From Deltaproteobacteria bacterium (GTDB taxonomy: Bacteria > Myxococcota_A > UBA9042 > PHBI01), in assembly GCA_006226565.1 (NCBI GenBank), contig SBGO01000708.1, positions 1 to 37,856 of the forward strand: a stretch of DNA of 37,856 bases, in the 5' to 3' direction. Each line of letters opens with the position of its first letter. The stretch's first letter is position 1. Both the position numbers and the translations under genes were made by a program. Below the pieces are notes generated by a model. The model was not told where the DNA came from. It saw only the letters and a list, made by a program, of their open reading frames with translations, and ran no database searches. This document shows positions 1-9,600 of this stretch, piece by piece.

Positions 1-1012
1 GCTGACCGAGGTCCTGGAGCACCCGCAGGCCGCGGCGCGCGGCGGTGCTGGGCGCCGGACGGAGCGGCGTCACGAGCGCCCGGAGCACGTCCGCCACGCG
101 GCGCTCGAAGCCCTCCGCGGAGGTCGCGTAGTCGACGTCGGCCTGCAGGCAGTGTTCGCGATAGCGGGCGAAGGACGCGGACAGGAGGCGCGGCAGGTGG
201 ACCTTGGCGTAGTCACCGGCCTCTCCGAGCGAGAGGTACTTCTCGGTCGGCTCGACGAGCGTGCCGTCGTACATCCCGTGCCGGTAGGCGAACATCTCGT
301 AGTTCAGGATCTCGACCGCGTTCTCGCCGATGGCGCGCGCGGTCTCGCTGTCGAGCCGGCGCAGCCGCACCTCGGCGTCCCGGGCGTCGAGCTCGAGCTG
401 CCCGTAGATGAGGACGTCGGTCCCCTTGAGCTCGGCGAGGTCGAGCCCGACCCCGCTCGCGTCCGCCCGCCCGAGCTCGGCGAGCCAGTAGTAGTGGAGC
501 GACGCGAGGGCCTCGCTGAGGCGGGCCATGTGCATCAGCTCCCACTCGCTCAGCCGCGGCCACCACCCGAAGCCGACGAGCGCGTGGACGAGCCCGTGGC
601 TCCACCACTTCGGGGCCATGTTCAGCTGGAAATCGCCGACCGGCGCGTCCTGCGCGAAGGGCCAGAGCGCGGGCGTCTCGACCCGCTCGCCGCTCCGGAC
701 CACGGCCCCGTAGTCGCCGGGGACGTCCGGGTGGGCCCAGCTGGCGGCGCGGGGGAGCAGCCCACGCTCGAAGCGATCGAAGGTGAAGTACCCGCGCTCT
801 CGCGCGACCACCGCGGCCTGGTGCATGAACGGCGTCGTCGTCAGCCCTTCGATCGCCAGCCGGTGGTGCTCCGCGAGCAGCCGCGAGTCGTCGTCGCTCC
901 GGACGGACTCGATCGCGCGTGCTGCGGCGCAAAGCGCTTCACCGTCGAGGGCGGCGCCGAGGTCTTCGAGCGTGACCTCGCGGTCGGTGGGCAGGCCGAG
1001 ATCGGTGGACAT
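1..1012 (-). CDS. Hypothetical protein, partial (C-terminus runs off the left edge)
   Basis: Manual translation of the minus strand from ATG at 1012 gives an open frame to position 1: MSTDLGLPTDREVTLEDLGAALDGEALCAAARAIES...NMAPKWWSHGLVHALVGFGWW...RLDSETARAIGENAVEILNYEMFAYRHGMYDGTLVEPTEKYLSLGEAGDYAKVHLPRLL. No stop in the window, so it is absent from the ORF track. Composition is protein-like, unlike the R/A/P-rich overlapping ORFs. Confidence 0.75.
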   Translation of the reverse strand, partial: MSTDLGLPTDREVTLEDLGAALDGEALCAAARAIESVRSDDDSRLLAEHHRLAIEGLTTTPFMHQAAVVARERGYFTFDRFERGLLPRAASWAHPDVPGDYGAVVRSGERVETPALWPFAQDAPVGDFQLNMAPKWWSHGLVHALVGFGWWPRLSEWELMHMARLSEALASLHYYWLAELGRADASGVGLDLAELKGTDVLIYGQLELDARDAEVRLRRLDSETARAIGENAVEILNYEMFAYRHGMYDGTLVEPTEKYLSLGEAGDYAKVHLPRLLSASFARYREHCLQADVDYATSAEGFERRVADVLRALVTPLRPAPSTAARRGLRVLQDLGQ

Positions 1013-1182
1013 GTGGACCTTCCATGGGCGGCGCGGTGAACTTGAAAAGTCGCGCCGCGGGATGATACGTTAGGACGGCATCGGGGGGTAGGTGGTCACC
1101 CGTCACGCGTGCTCTTGACCGAGCCGGGCGGGAATCGCACGATGACGCCCAGTCAACCGCCCAGTTACGCTGCGGAGACACC

Positions 1183-2067
1183 ATGCCTGGCTTCACCCTG
1201 CCGCTCGACAAGCTGTGTGACATCTGGTTCCCGACCCTGAAGAAGACGCTTCCTATCGATTGGAAGCAGCCGATGGGGGATCCGGAGCGCAAGCACTTCC
1301 TCGACCAGTTCGGGCTCGGCCTCGCCGACAAGGTGAAGCTGATGTCGGGCGGTCCGTCGTCGCCGCGGCCCTACTTCTGGAACGCGACGCCGAACAAGCT
1401 CCACGCGGACACGGCCAAGGAGATCTCCAAGCCGTTCCAGAAGTTCGCCCACGACGCGGTGAACAAGTTCAAGCAGTGCATCGACATGTGGAAGCTTCAG
1501 GCCGAGTTCAAGAGCCTGAAGATCATGGCGGTGTCGGCCATCGGGACCCCGGGCTGCCTCAAGGGGCCGGAGCTCAAGACCCTGGCGCCGTTCAAGAGCT
1601 GGCAGGGCAAAGAGGACAACGAGAAGGCCTACATCAAGGCCGTCGTCGAGGGCCTGTCCGGCCAGTGGAAGAAGTGGCAGGACAAGGTCATGATCCCCGG
1701 CCTGCCCTTCTACCCGGCGTTTGCGGCCTTCCCGCTGGCCCAGGCGCCGCCGATGCCCAACGTGCCCTTCCCGCTCGTCACCTGCCCCTCGGCGACCATG
1801 GCCGAGATGACGCAGATGAAGCTGAAGGACGCGATGGTCAAGGCGCTCGACAAGAAGGTGAAGGACGAGGACTCGGACAAGCAGCACGAGGCGCTGTTCG
1901 ACACCATCGCCTTCCCCATCGCCCTCAACTTCCTGCTCTGGCAGGTCATGCAGATGGTGATGAACCTGCTCGGCAAGGGCCCGGTGCCGCCCTACGCGCC
2001 GCCGTACATCCCGGTCGGGCCGGTGGTCGGCGGGCAGGAGGCCCTCGGCAAGGCGCTCATGGCCTGA
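1183..2067 (+). CDS. Conserved hypothetical protein, possibly T6SS/contractile-system associated
   Basis: ORF MPGFTLPLDKLCDIWFPTLKKTLPIDWKQPM...MIPGLPFYPAFAAFPLAQAPPMPNVPFPLVTCPS...PVPPYAPPYIPVGPVVGGQEALGKALMA; natural amino-acid composition; convergent with an adjacent DUF2169 gene. The functional link is inferred from neighbourhood. Confidence 0.7.
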   Translation: MPGFTLPLDKLCDIWFPTLKKTLPIDWKQPMGDPERKHFLDQFGLGLADKVKLMSGGPSSPRPYFWNATPNKLHADTAKEISKPFQKFAHDAVNKFKQCIDMWKLQAEFKSLKIMAVSAIGTPGCLKGPELKTLAPFKSWQGKEDNEKAYIKAVVEGLSGQWKKWQDKVMIPGLPFYPAFAAFPLAQAPPMPNVPFPLVTCPSATMAEMTQMKLKDAMVKALDKKVKDEDSDKQHEALFDTIAFPIALNFLLWQVMQMVMNLLGKGPVPPYAPPYIPVGPVVGGQEALGKALMA

Positions 2068-2099
2068 ACCGAGCACGCGCTCGAGCCACACGCACGACG

Positions 2100-2130
2100 A
2101 AGGCCGCGCTCCCCGAGGGGGCGCGGCCTT
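2100..2130. terminator. GC-rich hairpin between convergent genes (copy 1)
   Basis: aaggccgcgc-tccccgagggg-gcgcggcctt; perfect 10-bp stem just after the stop at 2067. Confidence 0.75.
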
Positions 2131-2166
2131 CGCCGTCTCGGCGATAGCCCCATCGACCTCACGAAA

Positions 2167-2196
2167 AAGGCCGCGCTCCCGAGGGGGCGCGGCCTT
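2167..2196 (-). terminator. GC-rich hairpin with U-tract on the minus strand (copy 2)
   Basis: aaggccgcgc-tcccgagggg-gcgcggcctt; read on the minus strand it is followed by TTTCGT after CCTT, as expected for an intrinsic terminator of the gene ending at 2223. Confidence 0.8.
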
Positions 2197-2222
2197 CGCC
2201 GTCTCGGGAGGCGAGCGTCGGC

Positions 2223-4550
2223 CTACTTCTTCTTGCCCTTCGGGGGAGCGCCGTCGGCCATGTCCTCGTCGATGACCAGGATCTCACCGTCGTCGTCGCG
2301 GATGATGCCGAACTCCTCGTCGACCTGCTCGCGCGCCTTCTTCTTGATCTCCTTCTCGTGCTCCTTCTCGGCCGCCGCCGCGCGGGCGGCGGCGTCATCC
2401 TCGAAGCCCTGCTTCTCGGCGCGGATCTTCTCGTCCCAATCATCGCCGTAGAGGCGCCGGTCCTCGGTCTGGTTGAAGACGACGGCGTCCTCGACCCCGT
2501 CCATGCGCACGCCGAGGCGGTCGTCCTTGCGCCGGAACTGGTCGCGGTACTTCTGCTCGACGTCCTTCTCGAGATCCTCGTCGTCGATGGCCTCGATGAA
2601 GCCCGTCACGCCGCCCTTCTTGAGCCCGGCCTCCTCGGCCGCCTCGTCGCGCTTGACGTCCATCCAGTCGACCTGGTCGACCTCGATGATGTTGACCTTG
2701 CGGAAGGGCTTCTCGCCGAGCTCGTCGAAGTCGCGGATCTTGTGCCAGCCGCGCCAGAGCAGCTCGACCGCCGGCCTCGCCGGGTCGTCGAGGTCGAACA
2801 GCAGCTGGTCGAGGTTCATCGCGAGCGGGACCGGGCCCTCGCTCATGTCGATGGTCGCCGTCGGGTGGAGCCCCGGGAGGCGGAAGAAGAGGTGGCCCTC
2901 CGGCGTGAGGTTGGTGAAGTAGACCTCCTCGTCACCGCGGATGTGCTTCACCCACAGCTTCGGGTGGGCCTCCTGGTAGGCGAGCATGTTGAAGAGCGGG
3001 ATCTCGACGCCCTCGATGCTCTTGATGATGGGCTGGTCGTCCGGGTCCTCCGGGTCGTAGTTCTCCATGGCCATCTGCTTGCCAGCTTCGGCGAGCGCCT
3101 CGTCCCACGGGAAGATGCCGAAGTACTGCGCACGCGGGAACCAGGACATCGGATAGGGCGCCCAGCCGGCGGGCGGCCGCAGCTTCTTGAGGTCGAACTC
3201 CTCGTTGAGCTCGACGACGAAGTCCTCCTCGGTCAGCGGCGCGTCGGGATCCTCGATGTTCGGGAGCGGGAGGTCCGCGATGGCCTCCTCACGGTGGCTG
3301 CACGCGAAGCCCTTGCCCGACGGGTTGGCCGGGTACGGCATCTCCGGGTACTCGCTCTCCTCGCGCGTCTTCTTCTTCTTCTTCGGCCGCTGCCGCATGT
3401 ACTGCGCGGCCCAATCGTCGCCCGAGAGCTTGATGTCCCCGAACTCGGTCGCGCGGTCGCGGAGGGTCCCCTCCTCGTCCTTGAGCTGACGGGCGCGACG
3501 CTCGTCCTCCTCCTCGAGGAGCTCTCGCAGCTCGTCGCTCTGCTTGAGCGCCTCGAGGTCGAGGGACTGCGTCTTCTCGCTGCCGGAGAAGAAGTCCGCC
3601 ATGGGATCCTTCTCCTTGGGCGCCGCCTCTCCCTCGGCGTCCTCGTCCCCGTCGCCCTCCCCTTCGGCGGCCGCGTCCTCGGGCTCGACGTCCTCGGGAC
3701 GGTCGGGGAGATCGCGACCGAGTCGCAGCGCGCTGACGACCTTCATCTCGTCGTCGGCGTCCGCCTCGGCGTTGAGCCGCGCGACCAGGTCGGCGTCGAG
3801 CACGCGGGTGGTGCCGCTGTGCTCCTCTTCGTCACCAAAGGCCTTCTGGGCGAGCTTCTGCGCCTTCTCGTCCTTCGGCTTCGGCTCCTTCTTCTTGGCG
3901 GCGGCGTCCTTGTCGGCCTTCTCGGCGGCCTTGATCTCCTCTTCGATCTCTTTTTTGCGCTCGCGCCGCTTCTCCTGCACCTCGGCGACGCCCTGCGCCT
4001 CCTCCGCCATCTCCATCTCGTCATCGCTGAGGATGATCTTGCCCCAGCCGCCGTAGGCGTTCTCGTAGCGGAGCGGCAGCTTCTCGATGGGCTCGGGATC
4101 GGTGAAGTCCGGATCGAGCCACGCCCAGGTCTCGCCCTTGGCGAGGTCCTTGTAGGTGAGCTCCTTCATCGGCGGGTACCAGATGCACTTCCGGTCCCCG
4201 ATGATGCGGAGCCGCCGCGTGACGACCCCGGGGATGCGCATCTCGACGGCGAACTCCGGCACGGGCTTTCCGCCCGGCGCGTAGGCCGTGCCGCGCACCA
4301 TCACGTCGACGAAGCGCTTCTCCGGCGCGATCTCGCTCGGCTGGCGCACGCTGACGTTCGGCGGGTCGGCGTCGTCGTGGAACTCCGCCGCGAACGCCAC
4401 CGGCGGTGTCTCGTCGGAGGGCTCACAGATGGCCTCGACGGTGTTGACGTTGTACCGCCGCTTGATGACCACCACGACCCCGTGGTCGCCGTTGAGACGA
4501 CGCCCCGGGAGCCAGAACCCCTGGTAGCCATGTTGCTCGAACTCGGGCAT
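2223..4550 (-). CDS. DUF2169 domain-containing protein (T6SS-associated family) with large charged insertion
   Basis: MPEFEQHGYQGFWLPGRRLNGDHGVVVVIKRRYNV...VVRGTAYAPGGKPVPEFAVEMRI...LPLRYENAYGGWGK...YPANPSGKGFA matches the DUF2169 layout as I know it. 775 aa. Confidence 0.82.
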   Translation of the reverse strand: MPEFEQHGYQGFWLPGRRLNGDHGVVVVIKRRYNVNTVEAICEPSDETPPVAFAAEFHDDADPPNVSVRQPSEIAPEKRFVDVMVRGTAYAPGGKPVPEFAVEMRIPGVVTRRLRIIGDRKCIWYPPMKELTYKDLAKGETWAWLDPDFTDPEPIEKLPLRYENAYGGWGKIILSDDEMEMAEEAQGVAEVQEKRRERKKEIEEEIKAAEKADKDAAAKKKEPKPKDEKAQKLAQKAFGDEEEHSGTTRVLDADLVARLNAEADADDEMKVVSALRLGRDLPDRPEDVEPEDAAAEGEGDGDEDAEGEAAPKEKDPMADFFSGSEKTQSLDLEALKQSDELRELLEEEDERRARQLKDEEGTLRDRATEFGDIKLSGDDWAAQYMRQRPKKKKKTREESEYPEMPYPANPSGKGFACSHREEAIADLPLPNIEDPDAPLTEEDFVVELNEEFDLKKLRPPAGWAPYPMSWFPRAQYFGIFPWDEALAEAGKQMAMENYDPEDPDDQPIIKSIEGVEIPLFNMLAYQEAHPKLWVKHIRGDEEVYFTNLTPEGHLFFRLPGLHPTATIDMSEGPVPLAMNLDQLLFDLDDPARPAVELLWRGWHKIRDFDELGEKPFRKVNIIEVDQVDWMDVKRDEAAEEAGLKKGGVTGFIEAIDDEDLEKDVEQKYRDQFRRKDDRLGVRMDGVEDAVVFNQTEDRRLYGDDWDEKIRAEKQGFEDDAAARAAAAEKEHEKEIKKKAREQVDEEFGIIRDDDGEILVIDEDMADGAPPKGKKK

Positions 4551-4597
4551 CCCTGAACCACCCTGTCGTGCCGTGGGACATGCTGCGACACCGTGGT

Positions 4598-4624
4598 TCT
4601 ATAGCAGCGCACTAGGCCTGACAA
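4598..4624 (-). promoter_or_regulatory. Candidate sigma70-type promoter for the DUF2169 gene
   Basis: Minus strand: TTGTCA-15 nt-TATAGA about 50 bp upstream of the ATG at 4550; spacer is short. Confidence 0.4.
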
Positions 4625-4661
4625 GCCGGCCTCCGGCGCGTCCCCGCCCCCTCGAACGACA

Positions 4662-4687
4662 AACGCCGGGCGCTCGGGCCCGGCGTT
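4662..4687 (-). terminator. Hairpin terminator downstream of the lipoprotein gene
   Basis: aacgccgggc-gctcgg-gcccggcgtt, 10-bp perfect stem, 24 bp past the stop at 4711 (minus strand). Confidence 0.7.
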
Positions 4688-4710
4688 CGCCTTGGATCCG
4701 TGCGTACGGC

Positions 4711-6420
4711 TCAGTCGCCGCAGATGCTCAGGACGACCGACACGTGGCGGTCCACCGAGGCCCCGCAGGCCCGCGTCAGCGGCGCCTTGTTGGGATCGCG
4801 GAAGGTGATCTGCGTGTCCTTGCAGTTCGACAGGACGCGGCTGAGGAGCTCCATCGCGTCGTTGTAGGAGAACTTGGTGCTCAGGAAGATCTGGACCTGG
4901 CCCTCGGTCTTGTCGAGCCACTCCTCGAGCGCGTCGATGTTCGACGGCGAGCCGAGGTCGAGGGTCTCCCCGTCCTTCTTCCACTCCTTCGCCTCCTTGT
5001 CGTAGTGGACGGCGACGGCGCGGAAGCGGGTCGGGCTCAGCTCGAGGTAGAACTCCTTCTTGTTGCCGAGGAGCGCCTCACCCATGAAGCCCATCAGGGC
5101 GCAGGTGGTCTTCTGGGCGTCCTCCGGGAACTGGTAGGAGGAGTTCTTCGGGGCGTCGACGTGCATCATCTGGAGGTTCAGGACGCCCTTGCGGAGGCTG
5201 TCGTCGGCGTGGCGGCGGCCGACGAAGACCACGTTCTTGACGACGCCGTCCTCGAAGCGGAACGCCGAGACGATGTCGCGCATCGCGGCCGTCGACATCG
5301 AGCCGGGCGCCTCGACCACCGCGCGGGTGTAGTTGATGATGTTGCCGGGGGTGTTCTTGATCTTGTTGAGCACCTCGAGGGCCTTCGCGGAGAAGTCCTT
5401 CGGGATGGAGCCGTCGAAGCTCTCGGCGAGCTGCTCGTCGGCGAGGAAGATGCCCTTCTCCGGCAGGAAGTAGGAGATGAGCCCGCTGGTGCCGCCCGGC
5501 TTCGCGAAGGTCGCCGGCAGGACCGGGTTCTCGACGATCGCCAGCTCGTCCTTCGTCGCGGCGGTGAGATCGGCGACGAAGCGCGCCATCACGTCGCCGA
5601 AGACCTTGCCCTCCTCGGAGCCCGGCTTGAACTGCTCGGCCTGCTTCTTGATGAGCTCGAGGTAGGCGCGGTCGAGCACCGCGGCGCGGAACTCGTGGGG
5701 GATGCCCTTGCAGCGCTCCTTGATCGCCTCGTCGGCGTAGCAGATGCGGCTGATGTAGGCGTCGGGATCGTCGTCCTCGCCCGCGTGGGTCGGGAAGTCG
5801 AAGCCCAGCGACCAGTACGGGAGCAGCGCGCGGCGCTCCGCGAGGCGGGAGTCGACGAGGGTGAGCTGGTAGAAGCCAGCGGCGTGGACGAAGGTGCGGT
5901 CGAAGCTCGCCTCGTCCATCAGCGGCGGGGCGACGTAGGGGGCGCTCTCCTTCTGGGCTTCGACCTCGTGCTTCGCGGCGCTCTCGAGGAAGGCGTCGAT
6001 GGAGCCGAAGTACCGCTCGTGGGAGGAGTTGCCGTTCCAGTAGTCGTCGGACTCCTTCACGAAGGTGTCGGCGAGCTCGGCGGCGTTCTGCGCCGGCGTG
6101 CCCTTGGCGCCCACCTTGGTGGTCTCGTCCGCCTTGGTCCGGGTCGCGAGGTGCTCGAAGGTCTTGGCGTCGTCGCGCGCCAGGACCTGCTTGCGCCACG
6201 TGAGGATGGGATGCTCACGCCCCTCGACCTTCGCGTCCGCGGCGGGCACCGACTTCGCGAGGCCCTCGTAGCGCTCGGTCTGAACCGCATAGACCGCGGC
6301 CTTGGCTGCGGCGTAGCGACGCTCCTTGCTCTGGTCGAGCTTTTCCTGGAGGCCCATGTCGCACCCCGAGACGAGGAGCGCCAAGGCGACGGACGACGAG
6401 AGGAGGCGGGCAGGAGTCAT
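4711..6420 (-). CDS. Predicted lipoprotein of unknown function
   Basis: Start chosen at 6420: MTPARLLSSSVALALLVSGC|DMGLQEKLDQSKERRYAAAKAAVYAVQ..., with signal peptide and lipobox (LVSGC). The upstream ORF extension lacks a signal-like start. Confidence 0.8.
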   Translation of the reverse strand: MTPARLLSSSVALALLVSGCDMGLQEKLDQSKERRYAAAKAAVYAVQTERYEGLAKSVPAADAKVEGREHPILTWRKQVLARDDAKTFEHLATRTKADETTKVGAKGTPAQNAAELADTFVKESDDYWNGNSSHERYFGSIDAFLESAAKHEVEAQKESAPYVAPPLMDEASFDRTFVHAAGFYQLTLVDSRLAERRALLPYWSLGFDFPTHAGEDDDPDAYISRICYADEAIKERCKGIPHEFRAAVLDRAYLELIKKQAEQFKPGSEEGKVFGDVMARFVADLTAATKDELAIVENPVLPATFAKPGGTSGLISYFLPEKGIFLADEQLAESFDGSIPKDFSAKALEVLNKIKNTPGNIINYTRAVVEAPGSMSTAAMRDIVSAFRFEDGVVKNVVFVGRRHADDSLRKGVLNLQMMHVDAPKNSSYQFPEDAQKTTCALMGFMGEALLGNKKEFYLELSPTRFRAVAVHYDKEAKEWKKDGETLDLGSPSNIDALEEWLDKTEGQVQIFLSTKFSYNDAMELLSRVLSNCKDTQITFRDPNKAPLTRACGASVDRHVSVVLSICGD

Positions 6421-6621
6421 TCTGTACGGGTCTCCGTAACCATGCCCGAGCCGGGCGATGAGGCCGGGAGTATCGAGACGCGACCCTTGATTGTCAAGGC
6501 GTTGCCGCACTGCACCGACGTCGCCCCCCAGCGGAAAAACTCGCGTTCAGGCTGTCGAAACAAGTACAGATCACGTTTCAGTTCGGCGAGAGTAGGAGCT
6601 CCACGGACCGCTGGGTGGGCG

Positions 6622-9600
6622 TTGGGGCGCACCATCTCGGCCGGACCGCACGGCCCATCGACCGCACCGGCTCTGCACCCGCCGGCTGCCCGCCCGGAGG
6701 ACGCCCCGCTGACACAGGCCTCTCAGGTAGCACCGGAGTTCCTCTGCCCCGAGTGCGAACGGGTCTTCGGCAGCGGCTACGAGCGGTGCCCCTTCGACGG
6801 GGCGCGGCTGGTCAACCTCGGCGCGGGCCTCGCCCCCGGGACGGTCATCGACAACCGCTACACGATCAAGCGGCTGCTCGGGAAAGGCGGGATGGGCTCG
6901 GTCTACGTCGCGCGTCAGCACTCGATGGACCGCGACGTCGCGATGAAGATCATGCACCACCGGGCGGACGGCAACCACGCCTCGGTGCAGCGCTTCTTCT
7001 GGGAGGTCCGCGCCGCGCGCCGGCTCCAGAGCCCCCACACCATCACCGTCTTCGACTTCGGGCAGACAGAGCGCGGGAGCCTCTACCTCGCGATGGAGCT
7101 GCTCAAGGGGACGACCCTCGGGCACCTGCTCGGCGTCGAGCAGCGGATCTCGGCCCAGCTCGCGCTGCGCATCTCGATCCAGATCTGCCGCAGCCTCGAG
7201 GAGGCGCACGACAAGGGGATCATCCACCGCGACCTCAAGCCCGAGAACATCTTCCTGGTGCAGCGCAACGGGACCAACGACTACGTCAAGGTCCTCGACT
7301 TCGGGGTCGCGAAGTTCCTCGACCCGGATGGCCAGAGCCCGCTGACCCAGACCGGGACGGTCTTCGGCACCCCGCGCTACATGAGCCCGGAGCAGGCGAA
7401 CAGCGAGTCCGTCGACGCACGGAGCGACCTCTACGCCCTCGGCATCATCATGTACGAGATGGTCACCGGACGGGTGCCGTTCGCCGAGGACAACGCGCTC
7501 GAGCTCCTCTACAAGCAGGTCCACGCCAAGCCCACGCCGTTCTGTGAGGTCGAGCCGTGGTTGGCGCTCGACCCGCGGCTCGGCGAGGTGGTCGACGGCC
7601 TCCTCGAGAAGCGCCGTGAGGACCGGCCCCAGTCGGCGACCAAGGTGCGCGAGGCGCTCGAGGCGCTCGCCGAGGAGCTGCCGCTCGAGGACGACCAGAC
7701 CCCGCCGCCGCTCCCGGGGGTCGAAGCCCCACCGCCTCGGCCGGACAAGCCCCACGGGACCGCGGACACGCAACAGGCGCTCGACGCGCGCGAGCTGCTC
7801 CGGCGCGAGATGCAGACGCCCTCGCTGGGGCTCCAGACGGGGCACGACGGTCGGTCCAAGGTCCTCGTGGGGCGCCCCGACCAGAGCCGCTCGGCGCGCC
7901 GCGCCGTCGAGGAGGGGCTCCAGGGCCCGCACGGACGGCTGATCTTCATCACCGGCGAGCCCGGGCTCGGCAAGACCCGGCTCACGCGCTGGCTCGCCGT
8001 CGCGGCGCTCAAGGAGCAGGACGCGCTCGTCGCCTTGAGCCACGAGGCGACCCACGCGACCCACGACATGCCGGAGATCCGGGCCGCGCTCGAGCACCTC
8101 CTCGGCGTGACGCTGCTCGAGCGGACCGGGCTCAGCCAGGCGCTCGAGGATCACCCGGCCTTCTCCGACCACGTCGAGACGGATCTCATCGCGGCCCTCA
8201 CCGATTTCCTGCGGCCGCCGCTGGGAGGCGCCGCCCCGCGGGGCGAGGCCGGGGTCGAGCGGCTGTTCAGCGCGCTGTACCGGCTCTTCGTGCGGGTGAG
8301 CAAGATCCGCCCGGTGCTCCTCGACGTCGGGCTCCTGAACCGCGCGGCGCCGATGACGCTGCGCTTCCTCGAGTACGTCGCGGCGGCGCTCCCGATCACG
8401 CCGGCGCGGCTGGTGGTCATGGCGCGCATCGACACCTCGACACGACCGCGGCACACGGTGCTCCGCGGCGCGCTCGAGGCCGTGGACTGGCGAGGCGGGA
8501 CGAACCCGGCCGTGCGCCACGTCCCGATGCGTCGCCTCGACGGCGAGGAGTTCAAGGACCTCCTGCAGTCGCTGGGCAAGGTCTACATCCACCTCGTGGA
8601 CTACCTGCACTACCTCAGCGGCGGCGTGCCGCGGGTCGCGGCCGCGCTCGTGCGTCAGATCGAGTCGGAGCCCGAACGGCTGCACCTGGCGCGCATGTGG
8701 AACCCCATCGGGCACCGCACCGAGCTCTCGGAGCTGCCGCTCGAGCTCGTGGACGAGGCCGAGCGCCACTTCGAGCACGCCATGGCGCGCGCCAAGGACC
8801 CGCGCGTCGCCAAGCGCCTCGTCCGGCTCGCGGCCCTCGCGGGCAACACCTTCGAGATCGGCTTCCTCGAAGACTGCGTCGCGCGCGAGGACGACGCGGC
8901 GATGCAGGACGCGGTGGAGGAGGTCCTCGACCTGCTCGTGGCCGAGGGGTGCCTCCACGAGGTGACCGGCGCCGGGGACCGCCTGCGGTTCGACAACGGC
9001 ATCCTGCGTGAGCTGATCCTGAGCCGGGTCCGCAGCCGACGCACGCTCCAGCACCTCCATGGCGTCGTGGCCGCGACCATCGCGGCGCTCCCCCCGAGCA
9101 GCCGCGCGGAGCACTCGCTCGAGCTCGCGACCCACTACGCCTGCTCGGGGGACTACGAGCGGGCGCTGGAGCACCACCTCGTGCATGCGCGGGCCGCCCG
9201 CGCGGCCGGCACGACCGAGGCCGCGCTCCAGGCCTACACGGCGGCCTCCGAGATCGTCAGCGAGCTGGGCCGTAGCGCCGCCCCCACGGCCGCGGTCGGC
9301 CACGCCGAGCACGAGATCGTGGCCGAGCTCGCCCGGATCCACTTCGATCTCGGGCTCTACGAGCAGGCCGCCGAGAGCTTCCAGGGCCTCTGCGAGCGCG
9401 CGCGCCAGGCTGGCGACGAGGAGTCGTTGGCGCACGCCGAGCGCGGGCTGGGCGAGGTCCAGGACGCCCTCGCCGAGTACGGCGCCGCGACCGAGCGCTT
9501 CGAGTCGAGCCGCGACCGCTTCCGCGCCCTCGGCAAGAACCTCGACGCCGCCTGGTGCGAGCTGAAGCGGGCGGGCTCGCTGGAGCGGCGGGGCCTCACC

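Noticed and set aside
2358-4556. 732 aa ORF antisense to the DUF2169 gene
   Set aside because: Shadow ORF with Leu/Val/Arg/Glu bias.
4573-6600. 5' two kilobases of the 1951 aa plus-strand ORF ahead of the kinase
   Set aside because: Antisense to the lipoprotein gene 4711-6420 and Arg/Leu/Val/Glu-rich; the kinase-like sequence starts near 6700.
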